Assembly: GCA_026014665.1 (NCBI GenBank)
Contig: JAOZHX010000008.1
Location: 1-64,000 of the forward strand
DNA: 64,000 nt
DNA from: Candidatus Bathyarchaeota archaeon
GTDB taxonomy: Archaea > Thermoproteota > Bathyarchaeia > Bathyarchaeales > Bathycorpusculaceae
Direction of reading: 5' to 3'
The translations under genes were made by a program, and so were the position numbers. This document shows positions 42,430 to 51,914 of the stretch, piece after piece. The notes under the pieces are model-generated. The model was not told the DNA's origin. It did no database searches and worked only from the letters and a program-made list of their open reading frames with translations. Position 1 is the first letter of the stretch. Each line of letters opens with the position of its first letter.

Positions 42430-43662
42430 ATGATACTTAGCAAAGGAAACCTAAGTCAAGATTTGCTGAAGGGAGAAATTGCTATCATAACTGGAGCTGG
42501 GCGAGGAATCGGTTTTGAAGCGGCAAGAGCTCTTGTCTGGCTTGGCGCAAAAGTGGTTATAGCAGAAATTAATGAGAAAAATGGCAAGGCATCTGAAGAA
42601 AGCATCAACAAAGAGTTTGGTGCTGACAGCGCGCTGTTTGTTAAGACCGATATTGGTAGCGAAAAAGACATTGATAAACTGGCTGAGGTAGCGCTAAAAA
42701 AGTATGGCAAAGTTGATATCGTCCTAAACAATGCCACGGTTTTTCCAATGGGCACCGTTAAGGATACTCTGATTTCGTCTTGGGATTTTAGTTACGGCGT
42801 GAACTTGCGTGGTCCTGTTCTTTTAGCTAAAAAGTTTCTGCCTCAAATGCTGGAGCGCAAGCACGGTATTTTTGTTTGCGTTTCGTCCTCGGGCGCTGCA
42901 CCCTTCATGGGAGCCTACGAAGTTTTCAAAACCGCTCAGGTTGAGTTAGCGAACACTATATCAGCAGAAGTTGACGGCACAGGAGTTTATGCTTTCACTA
43001 TTGGTCCAGGGATTTCTCGCACGCCTGGCTTCATGGAGGGAGGCGCCAAAGTTGCTTCGCTGATGGGGATGAGTTTGGATGAACTGTTTGAGTTAAACAA
43101 GAATGCTCAGATTTCCCCTGAGGCTGCAGGCGCAGGGTTTGCCTTGGCTATTGCTTTTGCCAAAAAGTATCATGGTCAAGAAACAAGTTCTATTCAGGTG
43201 CTAAGAGAAGCAAAAATTCCCTTTGAAGAAGGGAAAGAAGTTGAATTACCACAGCCACAACCAAGTCCAGAGCAAAAAGTGCAAATCACTAAATCAGGTG
43301 AAAACAGAAGTGCAGTTGAACTCTACGAGGCGGTTATTAAGACGTATATGGAGCAGTCTGAGGGCTGGAAGAAACGCAACTTGTTTGAGCGTCAATGGGT
43401 TTCAAGGGACTTCAAGAAGAACACTGGCATGACAATTGACGAGATGCAAATGACTTTGAGGGCTTTAGGAACCAGTTTGAAAACTGGGGCTTCAATGGCA
43501 GAGTTCATAGAGCCAGTGAAACAGTTAGCCGCTTACTATGCACATCAGCAAGACCAGTTAAGAGGCTTTGAGAAAAATCCGCAAAAGCTGGAGGAAAATC
43601 TCAAAATCATCGACAGCTGGATAATGGATGCAAAAGCATTAGAACAGGCACTTAAAAGTTAA
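42430..43662 (+). CDS. Short-chain dehydrogenase with extra C-terminal helical domain
   Basis: Residues 1-260 form an SDR: cofactor motif TGAGRGIG (21-28), NNAT (100-103, where NNAG is usual), Ser 152-154, and YEVFK with Y163 and K167. Residues about 290-410 are a predicted all-helical domain unlike SDR tails (SEGWKKRNLFERQWVSRDF, MTIDEMQMTLRALG). It reduces or oxidises an unknown carbonyl or alcohol. GAGGATAG precedes the ATG. Confidence 0.82.
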   Translation: MILSKGNLSQDLLKGEIAIITGAGRGIGFEAARALVWLGAKVVIAEINEKNGKASEESINKEFGADSALFVKTDIGSEKDIDKLAEVALKKYGKVDIVLNNATVFPMGTVKDTLISSWDFSYGVNLRGPVLLAKKFLPQMLERKHGIFVCVSSSGAAPFMGAYEVFKTAQVELANTISAEVDGTGVYAFTIGPGISRTPGFMEGGAKVASLMGMSLDELFELNKNAQISPEAAGAGFALAIAFAKKYHGQETSSIQVLREAKIPFEEGKEVELPQPQPSPEQKVQITKSGENRSAVELYEAVIKTYMEQSEGWKKRNLFERQWVSRDFKKNTGMTIDEMQMTLRALGTSLKTGASMAEFIEPVKQLAAYYAHQQDQLRGFEKNPQKLEENLKIIDSWIMDAKALEQALKS

Positions 43663-43664
43663 GC

Positions 43665-44720
43665 TTAACTTACCTCAAGTTTCTTTAGAATCTCACGGTA
43701 GGTTGCCAGCGCCTGTTTTTCGTTTGCTACGCCCTTTATGAGCATGCGTCCCCCATTAAACAAGCTGATCTCGCACTCTTTATAATCAAACATCAAAGCC
43801 AACTGCGATTTCAGCCTCACGTTGAAGTGTTTTTTTAATGTTGGGTACGCCTTTTCTATGTTGAGTTTTAGGGGTTTTTCTGGATTGATGTTGGCTGTGT
43901 TTTTTCCGCAGAGCCAAACCAGCCGTTCACCTGCTGTGATTACTTTTGCTTCGCCTTGGCAGACGGGGCAGCGAGTGTTTTTTGAGATGTCTATGGTTGT
44001 GAAGTCCATGTCGCTGAGGTCGCAGACCATGAGTTTGCCTTTGAGGGTGGTGCCGACGCCTGTGAGGAGTTTGATGGTTTCTATGGCTTGCAGGGTGCCG
44101 ATTACGCCTGGGGTTGCGCCAATGACTCCGCGTGTGCTACACGTCATTAAATCAGTGTCTTTTAGGTTTGGCATTAAGCATTCTAGGCATCCTGTTTCTG
44201 GAGGCGAGAAGACGGATAGGTTGCCTTCGATTCCGATTGCCGCGCCGAAAACGTATGGGATTTTTAGTTTGACGCATGCGCGGTTAACGGTGTAGCGGGT
44301 TAGCATGTTGTCTAAGCCGTCAACGACGCAGTCCACGCCAGCTAAGAGCCGCTCTGCGTTGGTTGGGTGCAGGTTTTCAGGAACCGCCTCAACAGTAATT
44401 AGCGGGTTGACTTTTTGGAGTCGTTTGGCGGCGGCTTCCGCTTTAGGGTAGTGCAAGTCGTCTGGGGTGTAGAGGATTTGGCGGTGCAGGTTGTGGGCTT
44501 CCACAGTGTCTTGGTCAATTAAGCGTATGCAGCCTACGCCTGCGAGGGCAAGGTAGAGTGAGGTTACGGTGCCAAGCCCGCCTACGCCTACAACTGCAAT
44601 TTTTGAGTGCGAGAGTTTTTCCTGTCCCTTCTCGCCGAGTTCTTTTAGAGTGACTTGTCGGCTGTAGAATTCTTTAGCGAAGGCAGTTTTTTCTTTGGCA
44701 TCCAAACTTTGATTCCTCAT
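43665..44720 (-). CDS. ThiF/MoeB/HesA family E1-like adenylyltransferase
   Basis: The 351-residue enzyme has the ATP site VVGVGGLG (44-50), a DGLDNMLTRY stretch and two CxxC pairs (CLECL, CPVC) that bind zinc. Such enzymes adenylate the C-terminus of ubiquitin-like sulfur carriers for thiamine, molybdopterin or tRNA thiolation, or for protein tagging. The last 60 residues form an added domain ending CEISLFNGGRMLIKG. It lies 12 bp downstream of the second DNA ligase and 2 bp from the SDR gene end. Confidence 0.88.
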   Translation of the reverse strand: MRNQSLDAKEKTAFAKEFYSRQVTLKELGEKGQEKLSHSKIAVVGVGGLGTVTSLYLALAGVGCIRLIDQDTVEAHNLHRQILYTPDDLHYPKAEAAAKRLQKVNPLITVEAVPENLHPTNAERLLAGVDCVVDGLDNMLTRYTVNRACVKLKIPYVFGAAIGIEGNLSVFSPPETGCLECLMPNLKDTDLMTCSTRGVIGATPGVIGTLQAIETIKLLTGVGTTLKGKLMVCDLSDMDFTTIDISKNTRCPVCQGEAKVITAGERLVWLCGKNTANINPEKPLKLNIEKAYPTLKKHFNVRLKSQLALMFDYKECEISLFNGGRMLIKGVANEKQALATYREILKKLEVS

Positions 44721-44732
44721 CTTGAGAGTGTG

Positions 44733-46427
44733 TTAGTTTGTGTTATATTTGCCTTTACTGCGGAACTGCCTTTCAAATATTTCTCTAACATGGCTGATTG
44801 TGTCGGCTTCTTGCGGTGTTTTGTCGTCTCTTATTCGAGTGATTCTGGCGAAACGAAGCGCCATGTGGCTCTTGTACTTGGGACTCTGCTGGATTTCGTT
44901 GTAGGCAACTTCCACCACTATTTTTGGGATAACTGTGACTTTGTGTCCTTCTTGGCTGACGGCCGATTCCTTGAGTCTCCCTGTTAAGTCGATGATTTCA
45001 GCGTCAGTTAAGCCCCTAAACGTCTTGCCAACAACCAAAAACTCGCCCGACGCTGGATCTCTTGCCGCAAGATAGTAATCTGATAACCAGCCTTTGCGCC
45101 GTCCATACCCATACTCGGCTGCGGTAATGACAAGGTCCAATGGTTCAAGGATAGGCTTGATTTTCAACCAGCGTTTCCCCCTACGCCCAGGCGTGTATGG
45201 GCTATCAAGTTTTTTCGCCATCAAACCTTCATGCCCAGCAGCAAGAGCTTCCTCAAGAAAAGTGTAGGCTTGTTCAGGCTGGTTGAGGATGGCTTGCTTG
45301 GTCAAGGGTATGTTTCCAACTGTTTGGGCAAGGATACTTCTACGCTCGATGTACGGCTTGCTGATGAGGCTTTCGCCATTGAGGTAAAGAATGTCAAATA
45401 GAACCATTGTCAAGGGAATTTTCTGCGTCATGTTCCCTAACTCACGGACTCGCTTGAAACGGCGCATGAGATGCTGAAACGCAATCGGAAAGCCAGCGCT
45501 ATCCAAAGCGATAACTTCGCCCTCAAGAATTGCTTCGCCGGCTTTCACATTTGATTTTATGGCAGCAACTACCTCTGGCAGGCTCTGAGTCACATCACTC
45601 AACCTTCGGCTGAAAACGCGGACTTGGTTGTTTTGCTTGTGGATTTGTACTCTTGCGCCGTCGTACTTGTACTCGAAAGCGGTTTCTCCGCCATGCTCCG
45701 AGAGGGCTTCATTGACTGACTGGGCGGTTTGCGCAAGCATAAGCTTGACTGGTCGAAAAACGCTAAAACCTGCTTTATCCAAGCCTTCTGCACCCTGCAT
45801 TTTGAGGGTTGCTGCGACTTCACCGATATCACCTAAAACCATGCTGGCATGCTGCACCTTTTGAAGAGGAACATTGAAGGCTCGCGCAACGGCTTGCTCC
45901 ATAAGCCCTTCATGAAGTCCAGTGCGCATTTCACCAGTTAATATTTTCGTCAGGTATTTTGCTTCGATTGGCGTGGCTTGACTCAGCAGGGCGGTTAACT
46001 GGCGTTCTTTTCTGGTTCTTGAACCCGCACCTTGTGCTTTTGCGATGGCGTCAAACGAGCGTTGAACCTCTGTTATGGTTAAGGGGTTCATGGTTAGCTG
46101 AGTTTGCTTTTTTGCCCTGCAGCCTTCAAGCACCGATTTAACTGCTGAGCCCACGTCGCCAGTTCTTGCCATGGCTTGGCGGAAGAGGTCCCAGTCCAAT
46201 TCGTATGTGTCCTCGAGGGTGCGGATTAGGGTTTGCCAGCTTACATCGAGGGTTCTTTGGCTATATTTAGGAAATGCTCTGCCAACCATCATGTTAACAG
46301 CTGATTCAATTTCCAGTGCATCGAGCGTTTTTAGGTAGTTGGCTGTGGAATCGACGATTTCAAGGCGTTTCTTTGTCGCTTCGATTCTTTCGAGTAGCTC
46401 AGATAGGGATCGGAAAGTTGCAGGCAT
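44733..46427 (-). CDS. Second ATP-dependent DNA ligase
   Basis: The 564-residue enzyme shares the domain order of the ligase at 20887-22659, with active-site K254 in FEYKYDGARVQ and the KRWLKIKPILEPLDLV motif. It is only distantly similar to that copy. It may serve repair rather than replication. It is transcribed together with the E1-like gene. Confidence 0.92.
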   Translation of the reverse strand: MPATFRSLSELLERIEATKKRLEIVDSTANYLKTLDALEIESAVNMMVGRAFPKYSQRTLDVSWQTLIRTLEDTYELDWDLFRQAMARTGDVGSAVKSVLEGCRAKKQTQLTMNPLTITEVQRSFDAIAKAQGAGSRTRKERQLTALLSQATPIEAKYLTKILTGEMRTGLHEGLMEQAVARAFNVPLQKVQHASMVLGDIGEVAATLKMQGAEGLDKAGFSVFRPVKLMLAQTAQSVNEALSEHGGETAFEYKYDGARVQIHKQNNQVRVFSRRLSDVTQSLPEVVAAIKSNVKAGEAILEGEVIALDSAGFPIAFQHLMRRFKRVRELGNMTQKIPLTMVLFDILYLNGESLISKPYIERRSILAQTVGNIPLTKQAILNQPEQAYTFLEEALAAGHEGLMAKKLDSPYTPGRRGKRWLKIKPILEPLDLVITAAEYGYGRRKGWLSDYYLAARDPASGEFLVVGKTFRGLTDAEIIDLTGRLKESAVSQEGHKVTVIPKIVVEVAYNEIQQSPKYKSHMALRFARITRIRDDKTPQEADTISHVREIFERQFRSKGKYNTN

Positions 46428-46744
46428 AGTTTTTTCCTACGATGGCTCTCTGCTAGAAACATAACGTTTGAACTTAATATCTAATCCACATTCCACGAGA
46501 TATTTGGCCCTATTAGAATATCCATCCAAAACCGAAAGAGAACCCCAAAAACGGAGAAAATTAGCCCCAAAATCATTTAAATCGGTTTAAAAGAGATGGG
46601 TCGCTTAACGCAACAAAACTTTTGCAACACCCCGCAACTTCTCATAGTATATAAAAGGGGGTATAGAAAAAAAATTACAACTTCATCAAACGATTTTTAA
46701 CGCCCAAAGCAACAGTACCCAAAAAACTAAAAAAATGATTGGAT
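46428..46744. other. Intergenic region with strong TATA-like element
   Basis: This 317-bp stretch has no gene. It contains GTATATAAAAGGGG at about 46648-46661 on the plus strand, but no plus-strand gene starts in the next 600 bp. Read on the minus strand it could serve the ligase gene, with a 200-bp leader. Confidence 0.45.
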
Positions 46745-47146
46745 TTAGGAGAATACAGAGAACGAAGATTCGCCTTCAGGCTCTTCTTGTTTCTTCTTGA
46801 TTTCCGCTATTCTGCTGCTAAGTTCTTCAACCTCTTTTGTGTTGCCCAATGCTTTTTGGCTGTCCCTTGCGTTCTCAAGCGCACTCAAACCGTAACGTTC
46901 AAAACCCTTGGCAAAGCTTATATCAGCGGACTTCATGAAGTGTTCAACTGCTTTGGCATAATCCTTAAGCGCAAAGCTAGATTCACCTGCTTTATAGTAC
47001 ATTTCGGCTGAACCAAAGAAGTTTTGGCCTTTGTAGTAGAGTTCAGCAGTTTTGAGGAACAATTCCCTTGCTTCCTCGTACTTGCCGTTTTCCATCAACC
47101 CCATAGCATCCTTATGGAGTTTAATCGGATCATCTTTTATACTCAT
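46745..47146 (-). CDS. TPR/SNAP-like repeat protein
   Basis: The 133-residue protein has about three helical repeats with TPR character (KYEEARELFLKTAELYY, FFGSAEMYYKAGESSF, DYAKAVEHFMKSADIS) and a charged tail. The pattern also resembles alpha-SNAP helices. It likely mediates protein interactions in the cytoplasm. No partner is evident. Confidence 0.75.
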   Translation of the reverse strand: MSIKDDPIKLHKDAMGLMENGKYEEARELFLKTAELYYKGQNFFGSAEMYYKAGESSFALKDYAKAVEHFMKSADISFAKGFERYGLSALENARDSQKALGNTKEVEELSSRIAEIKKKQEEPEGESSFSVFS

Positions 47147-47340
47147 GGATTACCACCCGCAATATGTTACAAGAACACACATTTAGATTTTCCCCTCCAA
47201 GCAAAGGCACATCAATCAACTCAAACAAACAACCTATCATTCCCAAAACATGTTTCCGATTTGTGACTGCAACTATACAGTCACACAATCTTAAATCTAA
47301 TTTATTGCTTAACTTGAACCAAGCGATAAATTAAAAAGTG

Positions 47341-48237
47341 ATGAAATTGAAAAAAATTATAAAATTTTCAGCTGTGTTTCTTCTATTTCTATTGACCGCT
47401 ACCATGCTTGCGGTAACCTTCGTAAGCGCACAAGATCAACCTATCGAAGAAATTCCGCCAGAGCAATACCCTTCAGTACCTAACCCCAACGTACCCCCAA
47501 GCCCCCCTGCAACCGAAGAAGTAGCTAATGTTGTCATAGCTGCTTCCGTTGGAGGAACCACAACGCCTAACCCTGGAGCATACGTTTACGCTTACGGTGC
47601 AACCATTACTCTACAAGCCACGCCAAATCAAGGATTCCGCTTTCTCTACTGGATCATCAAAGGAACCTACACACCTGGACACAACCAACCCCCAGTAAAC
47701 TATCCAGAACAAGCGGCACAAGACCCAGAATTTGTTCCAAAATTCCCATCACCATCACAAGTAGCTGAAGACAGCTTAATCACAAGCACAAATCCGCTCC
47801 ACATAATCTGCGGTTACGGCTATACCTACGTGTATGAACCCGTGTTCCAACCAACAACCCCACCACCAACCACTGGCGATGCAATCGTCACAGTTAAAGA
47901 ATCAGTAGGTGGAACCACTACACCAGCCGCAGGAACCTACTATTACTCAAACGGCACAACAATACATTTACAAGCTACACCCAACGCAGGATACGATTTC
48001 CAATACTGGGTCGCAGTTGGCGAGGACGGCCACCCAGTCACCATCGTTGACAACCCCACGAACATAATCTGCGGATACGGTTACACCTACTCATACCAAC
48101 CCATGTTCGCTCCAGCAGGCACTACCCCCACCACCCAAGCAGCCATACCCATATACATCTACGCTATAATCGTCGTGTTAGCGATCATAGCGGTAGTTGG
48201 AATAGTTGCCGCTGTAGTGTTTAGAAGAAAGCACTAA
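47341..48237 (+). CDS. Membrane-anchored surface protein with two InlB-B-like repeats
   Basis: The 298-residue protein has a signal peptide (about 5-30), a proline-rich linker, two repeats, and a C-terminal membrane helix (about 270-292) with tail FRRKH. The repeats (about 62-165 and 184-265) share SVGGTTTP, ITLQATPN and NIICGYGYTY, as in divergent InlB B-repeat (flg_new) domains. It should be displayed outside the cell. The ATG follows a GTG at 47338 that could also start. Seven T at 48260-48266 follow the stop. Confidence 0.8.
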   Translation: MKLKKIIKFSAVFLLFLLTATMLAVTFVSAQDQPIEEIPPEQYPSVPNPNVPPSPPATEEVANVVIAASVGGTTTPNPGAYVYAYGATITLQATPNQGFRFLYWIIKGTYTPGHNQPPVNYPEQAAQDPEFVPKFPSPSQVAEDSLITSTNPLHIICGYGYTYVYEPVFQPTTPPPTTGDAIVTVKESVGGTTTPAAGTYYYSNGTTIHLQATPNAGYDFQYWVAVGEDGHPVTIVDNPTNIICGYGYTYSYQPMFAPAGTTPTTQAAIPIYIYAIIVVLAIIAVVGIVAAVVFRRKH

Positions 48238-48259
48238 TAATTTTCCATATTTCCTTTTC

Positions 48260-48266
48260 TTTTTTT
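48260..48266 (+). terminator. Poly-T terminator of the surface-protein gene
   Basis: Seven T follow the stop codon by about 22 bp on the sense strand. Confidence 0.45.
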
Positions 48267-48422
48267 AGGGCAACTCTATCCTTCATACAATCAACAATAC
48301 AACCTCAGATTATGCTCTTCTTAGAACCCACAAATTCATCACATCAAAATTTAGGAGCTTTCTAGCCATTGATTGATACTGACTGCTTACCAATGCTCTA
48401 AAGCCGCATCAGGCAAACAATC

Positions 48423-48433
48423 ACTTTTATAAG
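48423..48433 (+). promoter_or_regulatory. TATA box of the ECF S-component gene
   Basis: ACTTTTATAAG lies about 28-37 bp before the ATG, so the transcript would have almost no leader. Confidence 0.5.
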
Positions 48434-48459
48434 GAACAATAATACGATTCTTTTCAACT

Positions 48460-49047
48460 ATGGTTGCTGAGAGTACTTTGAACTCCCCGAAAACAAACTA
48501 CAAAAGACACGAGCAATCAGCCGCATTTAAAATTGCAACAGCAGCCATCTTTACAGCACTAGTATTTGTGGTGACCTCACAGATTCCACCTATCCCAATT
48601 CCAGCAACTGGAGGCTACTTCAACGTTGGAGAAACAACCATCTATGTAGCAGCCCTCGTTTTCGGCCCCCTCGTAGGTGCGTTTGCAGGAGGTGTTGGCG
48701 CAGCTCTTTCGGATGTTTATTTGGGTTACAGCTTCTTTGCACCCGGTACATTGGCAATTAAAGCGATAGAAGGGGCAATCGTCGGATTTCTAAACATAAA
48801 ACTCAAAAAGTATGTCCATAACCACACTCTCTGTGCAATCATTGCTGTCTTAGTGGGTGGATTGTCGATGGTTTTAGGCTACTTCTTATACGAGAACCTC
48901 CTTGCTGTTCTTATGCCAAGTTTAAACATTTACGCTATCGGGGAAATCCCGTTGAACATCGGTCAAATGCTTGTTGGGTTAATTATAGCTGTCCCAATTA
49001 TGCATGCAATTCTGAGGTTTTTCCCACAGCTTAAAAGCCAGATTTAA
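48460..49047 (+). CDS. ECF transporter S component
   Basis: The 195-residue protein has five to six membrane helices and the S-component pattern with IFTALVFVVTSQIPPIPIP, GETTIYVAALVFGPLVGAFAGG and LSDVYLGYSFFAPGTL. S components bind vitamins or related small molecules and use a shared energising module. No ATPase or T component lies beside it; the nearest is cbiQO at 35974-37631. The following AIR-synthase-like gene is 13 bp away, so the two functions may be linked. Confidence 0.85.
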   Translation: MVAESTLNSPKTNYKRHEQSAAFKIATAAIFTALVFVVTSQIPPIPIPATGGYFNVGETTIYVAALVFGPLVGAFAGGVGAALSDVYLGYSFFAPGTLAIKAIEGAIVGFLNIKLKKYVHNHTLCAIIAVLVGGLSMVLGYFLYENLLAVLMPSLNIYAIGEIPLNIGQMLVGLIIAVPIMHAILRFFPQLKSQI

Positions 49048-49060
49048 CAGATGATAAACT

Positions 49061-50068
49061 ATGAAGCTTCCCCCCGGTAAAATCCCCATTGACCTACTTA
49101 AAGAAGTAGTCTTCAAGAACCTCGGCGCACCCCGCAGCGAAGTCAGGTTAGGACCAGCCGCAGGAATAGATGGCGCAATCTTAGATGTCGGCAACAAACA
49201 GGTTATCGTTTCCATGGATCCCATAACAGGCGCGGTGGAACGCATCGGTTGGGAAGCCATCAATGTTAACGCTAATGACGTAGCCACCTTTGGGGTTGAA
49301 CCAGCATTTTTCTTCTCATGTATCCTGCTGCCTGAGAATGCAGACAGCAAAATCGTGGAAACCATAAGCGGCCAAATGCACCATGCCGCAAAAGAGCTAG
49401 GTATAGCCATCGTAGGTGGTCACTGTGAATCTACTCCCGGGTTGGCTAATCCGATTGTGGTCGGTTGCACAATGGGCTTAACTGAAAAAGGTAAATACGT
49501 AACAGCGGCAGGAGCAAAACCAGGCGACAAGCTAATTTTAACGAAAAGTGCAGGTATTGAGGGCACAGCCATCCTTGCCTCAGACCGAGAAGAACAACTC
49601 AAAAAAAACTTTCCCACAGCTATCTTGGAGAATGCAAAGGGTTTTTTTAGCCAAGTCAGCGTGGTTAAAGACGCCTTAACCGCTTACCGCGTTGGCGGAG
49701 TCCATGCCATGCATGACCCAACAGAAGGCGGAATCTTAAACGGTATCCATGAAATGGCAGATGCCGCAGAATTGGGCGTAAGAGTTTTTGAAGACAAGAT
49801 CTTGGTTGAGCCAGAAACCGCCAAGATTTGCCGGTACTATGAAATTGACCCCTTGCAGCTCATAAGCTCTGGAGCGCTACTCATAGCTGCTGACCCACAA
49901 GCAACTGAAAAGATTGTTGACAGCCTCTGCAAAGAGCGTATCTATGCCGACGTAATCGGCGAATTCAACCTAAATCCCAACAAACGCATCTTAGTGCACG
50001 CGGATGAATCGGCGGAGATGTTGCCAAGACCAACCTCAGATCACCTGTGGCTGGCATTAACGCGTTGA
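49061..50068 (+). CDS. AIR synthase-related (PurM/HypE/ThiL-fold) protein
   Basis: The 335-residue protein has the PurM fold pattern: RLGPAAGIDGAILD, the metal site SMDPITGA, NANDVATFGVEP, AIVGGHCESTPG and HDPTEGGILNGIHEM. Members include HypE, ThiL and SelD. The gene is near the ECF S component, which would fit a cofactor role, but the reaction is not clear. Its end overlaps the convergent GT2 gene by 12 bp. Confidence 0.85.
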   Translation: MKLPPGKIPIDLLKEVVFKNLGAPRSEVRLGPAAGIDGAILDVGNKQVIVSMDPITGAVERIGWEAINVNANDVATFGVEPAFFFSCILLPENADSKIVETISGQMHHAAKELGIAIVGGHCESTPGLANPIVVGCTMGLTEKGKYVTAAGAKPGDKLILTKSAGIEGTAILASDREEQLKKNFPTAILENAKGFFSQVSVVKDALTAYRVGGVHAMHDPTEGGILNGIHEMADAAELGVRVFEDKILVEPETAKICRYYEIDPLQLISSGALLIAADPQATEKIVDSLCKERIYADVIGEFNLNPNKRILVHADESAEMLPRPTSDHLWLALTR

Positions 50069-50812
50069 TCCGTTTCTATACCCATTAAGCGGCAGTTGGA
50101 GACTCCAATATAAGAAGAATACGGGGTAAAAAACTATGTATCGAAATATGTGGGAATATACCAACCCGCATTTGAGTTCAACGATGGCTTGTGCAATGCC
50201 ATTTTTAAGGTTCCAGTTTTCTGGCGGCTTATGATGCAAGCAATATAGTTCGCTTCCCACGACAACTTTGTAATTATGATTTTCAATCCAGCGTATGATG
50301 TAAGCATCTTCATAAGCATGAAGCTGCTCAGGAATCTTGATGCCTTCCACAGCTTTACGTAAAATAAGAGTGTCATGCATGCCGCCGCGAAGGTGAAAGC
50401 AATGCCTTGCAACCATGGTTTGAAACTTTAAAAATCTCTTGCTTTTAATGTTAGGCAACACGTCAACGTTCAAGCCCCAAACTGCACCCACCCCGTTTGC
50501 TAAATCTGCTTGGACTTTTTTGAACCAGTCTTTGCAAAGCAGCACGTCACTATCGACAAACATAAACCAGTCTGTGGTTACTTTGCGTATGCCCTCTGTA
50601 CGTGCTTTCGCTCTTGAGCCACTCATCTGATATATTTGGATGTTGCAGTATTTGCGGTTGAATTTCTTGAGGACTTCGAGTGTACGGTCAGTTGAGTAGC
50701 CGTCTATGACGATTAGGTTTTTAATGGGTATGTTTTGATAAATCGAGGTTAAGCATTTGGCTAGTAGATGTTCGCTGTTTTTTGTTAACAATACGACATC
50801 AACTTGCTGCAT
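50057..50812 (-). CDS. GT2 glycosyltransferase
   Basis: The 251-residue protein is a single GT-A domain: DVVLLTKNSEHLL, LIVIDGYSTDRTLEVL and the DSD motif MFVDSDVLLCKDW. A hydrophobic C-terminus may hold it to the membrane. The ATG at 50812 has GAGG 6 bp upstream. It is a tandem paralogue of the next gene. Confidence 0.88.
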   Translation of the reverse strand: MQQVDVVLLTKNSEHLLAKCLTSIYQNIPIKNLIVIDGYSTDRTLEVLKKFNRKYCNIQIYQMSGSRAKARTEGIRKVTTDWFMFVDSDVLLCKDWFKKVQADLANGVGAVWGLNVDVLPNIKSKRFLKFQTMVARHCFHLRGGMHDTLILRKAVEGIKIPEQLHAYEDAYIIRWIENHNYKVVVGSELYCLHHKPPENWNLKNGIAQAIVELKCGLVYSHIFRYIVFYPVFFLYWSLQLPLNGYRNGSTR

Positions 50813-50865
50813 AGGGGTCCTCAAATTAAGCATTGTACCATATAAGTTAGCGATAGCTTAAAAAC

Positions 50866-51597
50866 CTAAACCCTTGAATAGAGCATTTGATAGAACGAAT
50901 AGACGGTGTAGAAGCCATAAGCCAGCAACAACTTGCTGATGAGCCTCGGATGCCCAAACTTGAAGGCTTCGGCCACCAAACCTACGCTGCCCCCGAAAGT
51001 CCAAACAGATGAAGGCCTATAATGGATACAGAAGGGATTATAACACGCGACCACACGGTAGCCTTTCTGCTCAATCCAATCCTTAATATAAGCATCTTCG
51101 AAAACATGAAGGTTTGGCGGAATAATTATGTCTTTTACCGCTTCTTTTCGGATCAAAGTATCATGTGTTCCTCCTCGGACATCAAAAATTTTTCGTGTCG
51201 TTAACAAAAAGAGTTTGAGAGTTTTTGAGTTTTCAATGGTTGACCAGACTTCTATACCCCAGATTGCGCCAACATCTGGGGTGATGAATGTTTGAGCTTT
51301 TTTGTACCAATTATGACAAAGAACAACATCGCTATCTACAAACAAAAACCACTCGGTACGAGCTTGGTTTATGCCTTTTTGACGTGCCGTGGCACGGGTG
51401 CCATTATCAAATAGAATCGTTATATTGTGGTATTTTTGGTTGAATTGATTTAGGATTTCGAGTGTTTTATCCTTCGAAAAACCGTCGACTACTATAAGTT
51501 GGTTAACAGGTACTTCGCGGTAAATGGATTTTACGCATTCTCGAAGCTTTCTTTGACTGTTTTTCGTTAGTAGCACGACATCTACATGGTTATCCAT
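50866..51597 (-). CDS. GT2 glycosyltransferase
   Basis: The 243-residue protein is a close relative of the GT2 at 50057-50812, with the same start (DVVLLTKNSQRKLRE), VVDGFSKDKTLEIL and DSD motif LFVDSDVVLCHNW. The pair probably arose by duplication and may add successive sugars to one glycan. They diverge most at the C-terminus. Start ATG at 51597; a GTG at 51612 is an alternative. Confidence 0.88.
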   Translation of the reverse strand: MDNHVDVVLLTKNSQRKLRECVKSIYREVPVNQLIVVDGFSKDKTLEILNQFNQKYHNITILFDNGTRATARQKGINQARTEWFLFVDSDVVLCHNWYKKAQTFITPDVGAIWGIEVWSTIENSKTLKLFLLTTRKIFDVRGGTHDTLIRKEAVKDIIIPPNLHVFEDAYIKDWIEQKGYRVVACYNPFCIHYRPSSVWTFGGSVGLVAEAFKFGHPRLISKLLLAYGFYTVYSFYQMLYSRV

Positions 51598-51914
51598 AGC
51601 AACCACTACCACTCAATCTCCATTCTGATTATGGGTCATAGTTAGGTAAGCGAAATGACTTAAAAACAACTTGCCGCAAATTCTAACCACAACATTGTAG
51701 AACGCCTTTTTGAAAGGTAAGAATTTGACAGTTGCTTTCGTCGATCTCATTTACACAAAAATCCACAATGAAGGCATCAATTGAAGTGATAGATTTTTCA
51801 TGAAAGGACCAACACGTAAACAGTACCAAAACATACAGACATCTCATCCGTCTTTATCTATTGAACAGGGGCAAGGGCAACAGATCCCTCTATACTTTAA
51901 ACACCCGAATATGT
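51598..51914. other. Intergenic region between proA and a GT2 gene
   Basis: I see no gene, tRNA or clear repeat in these 317 bp. Confidence 0.5.
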
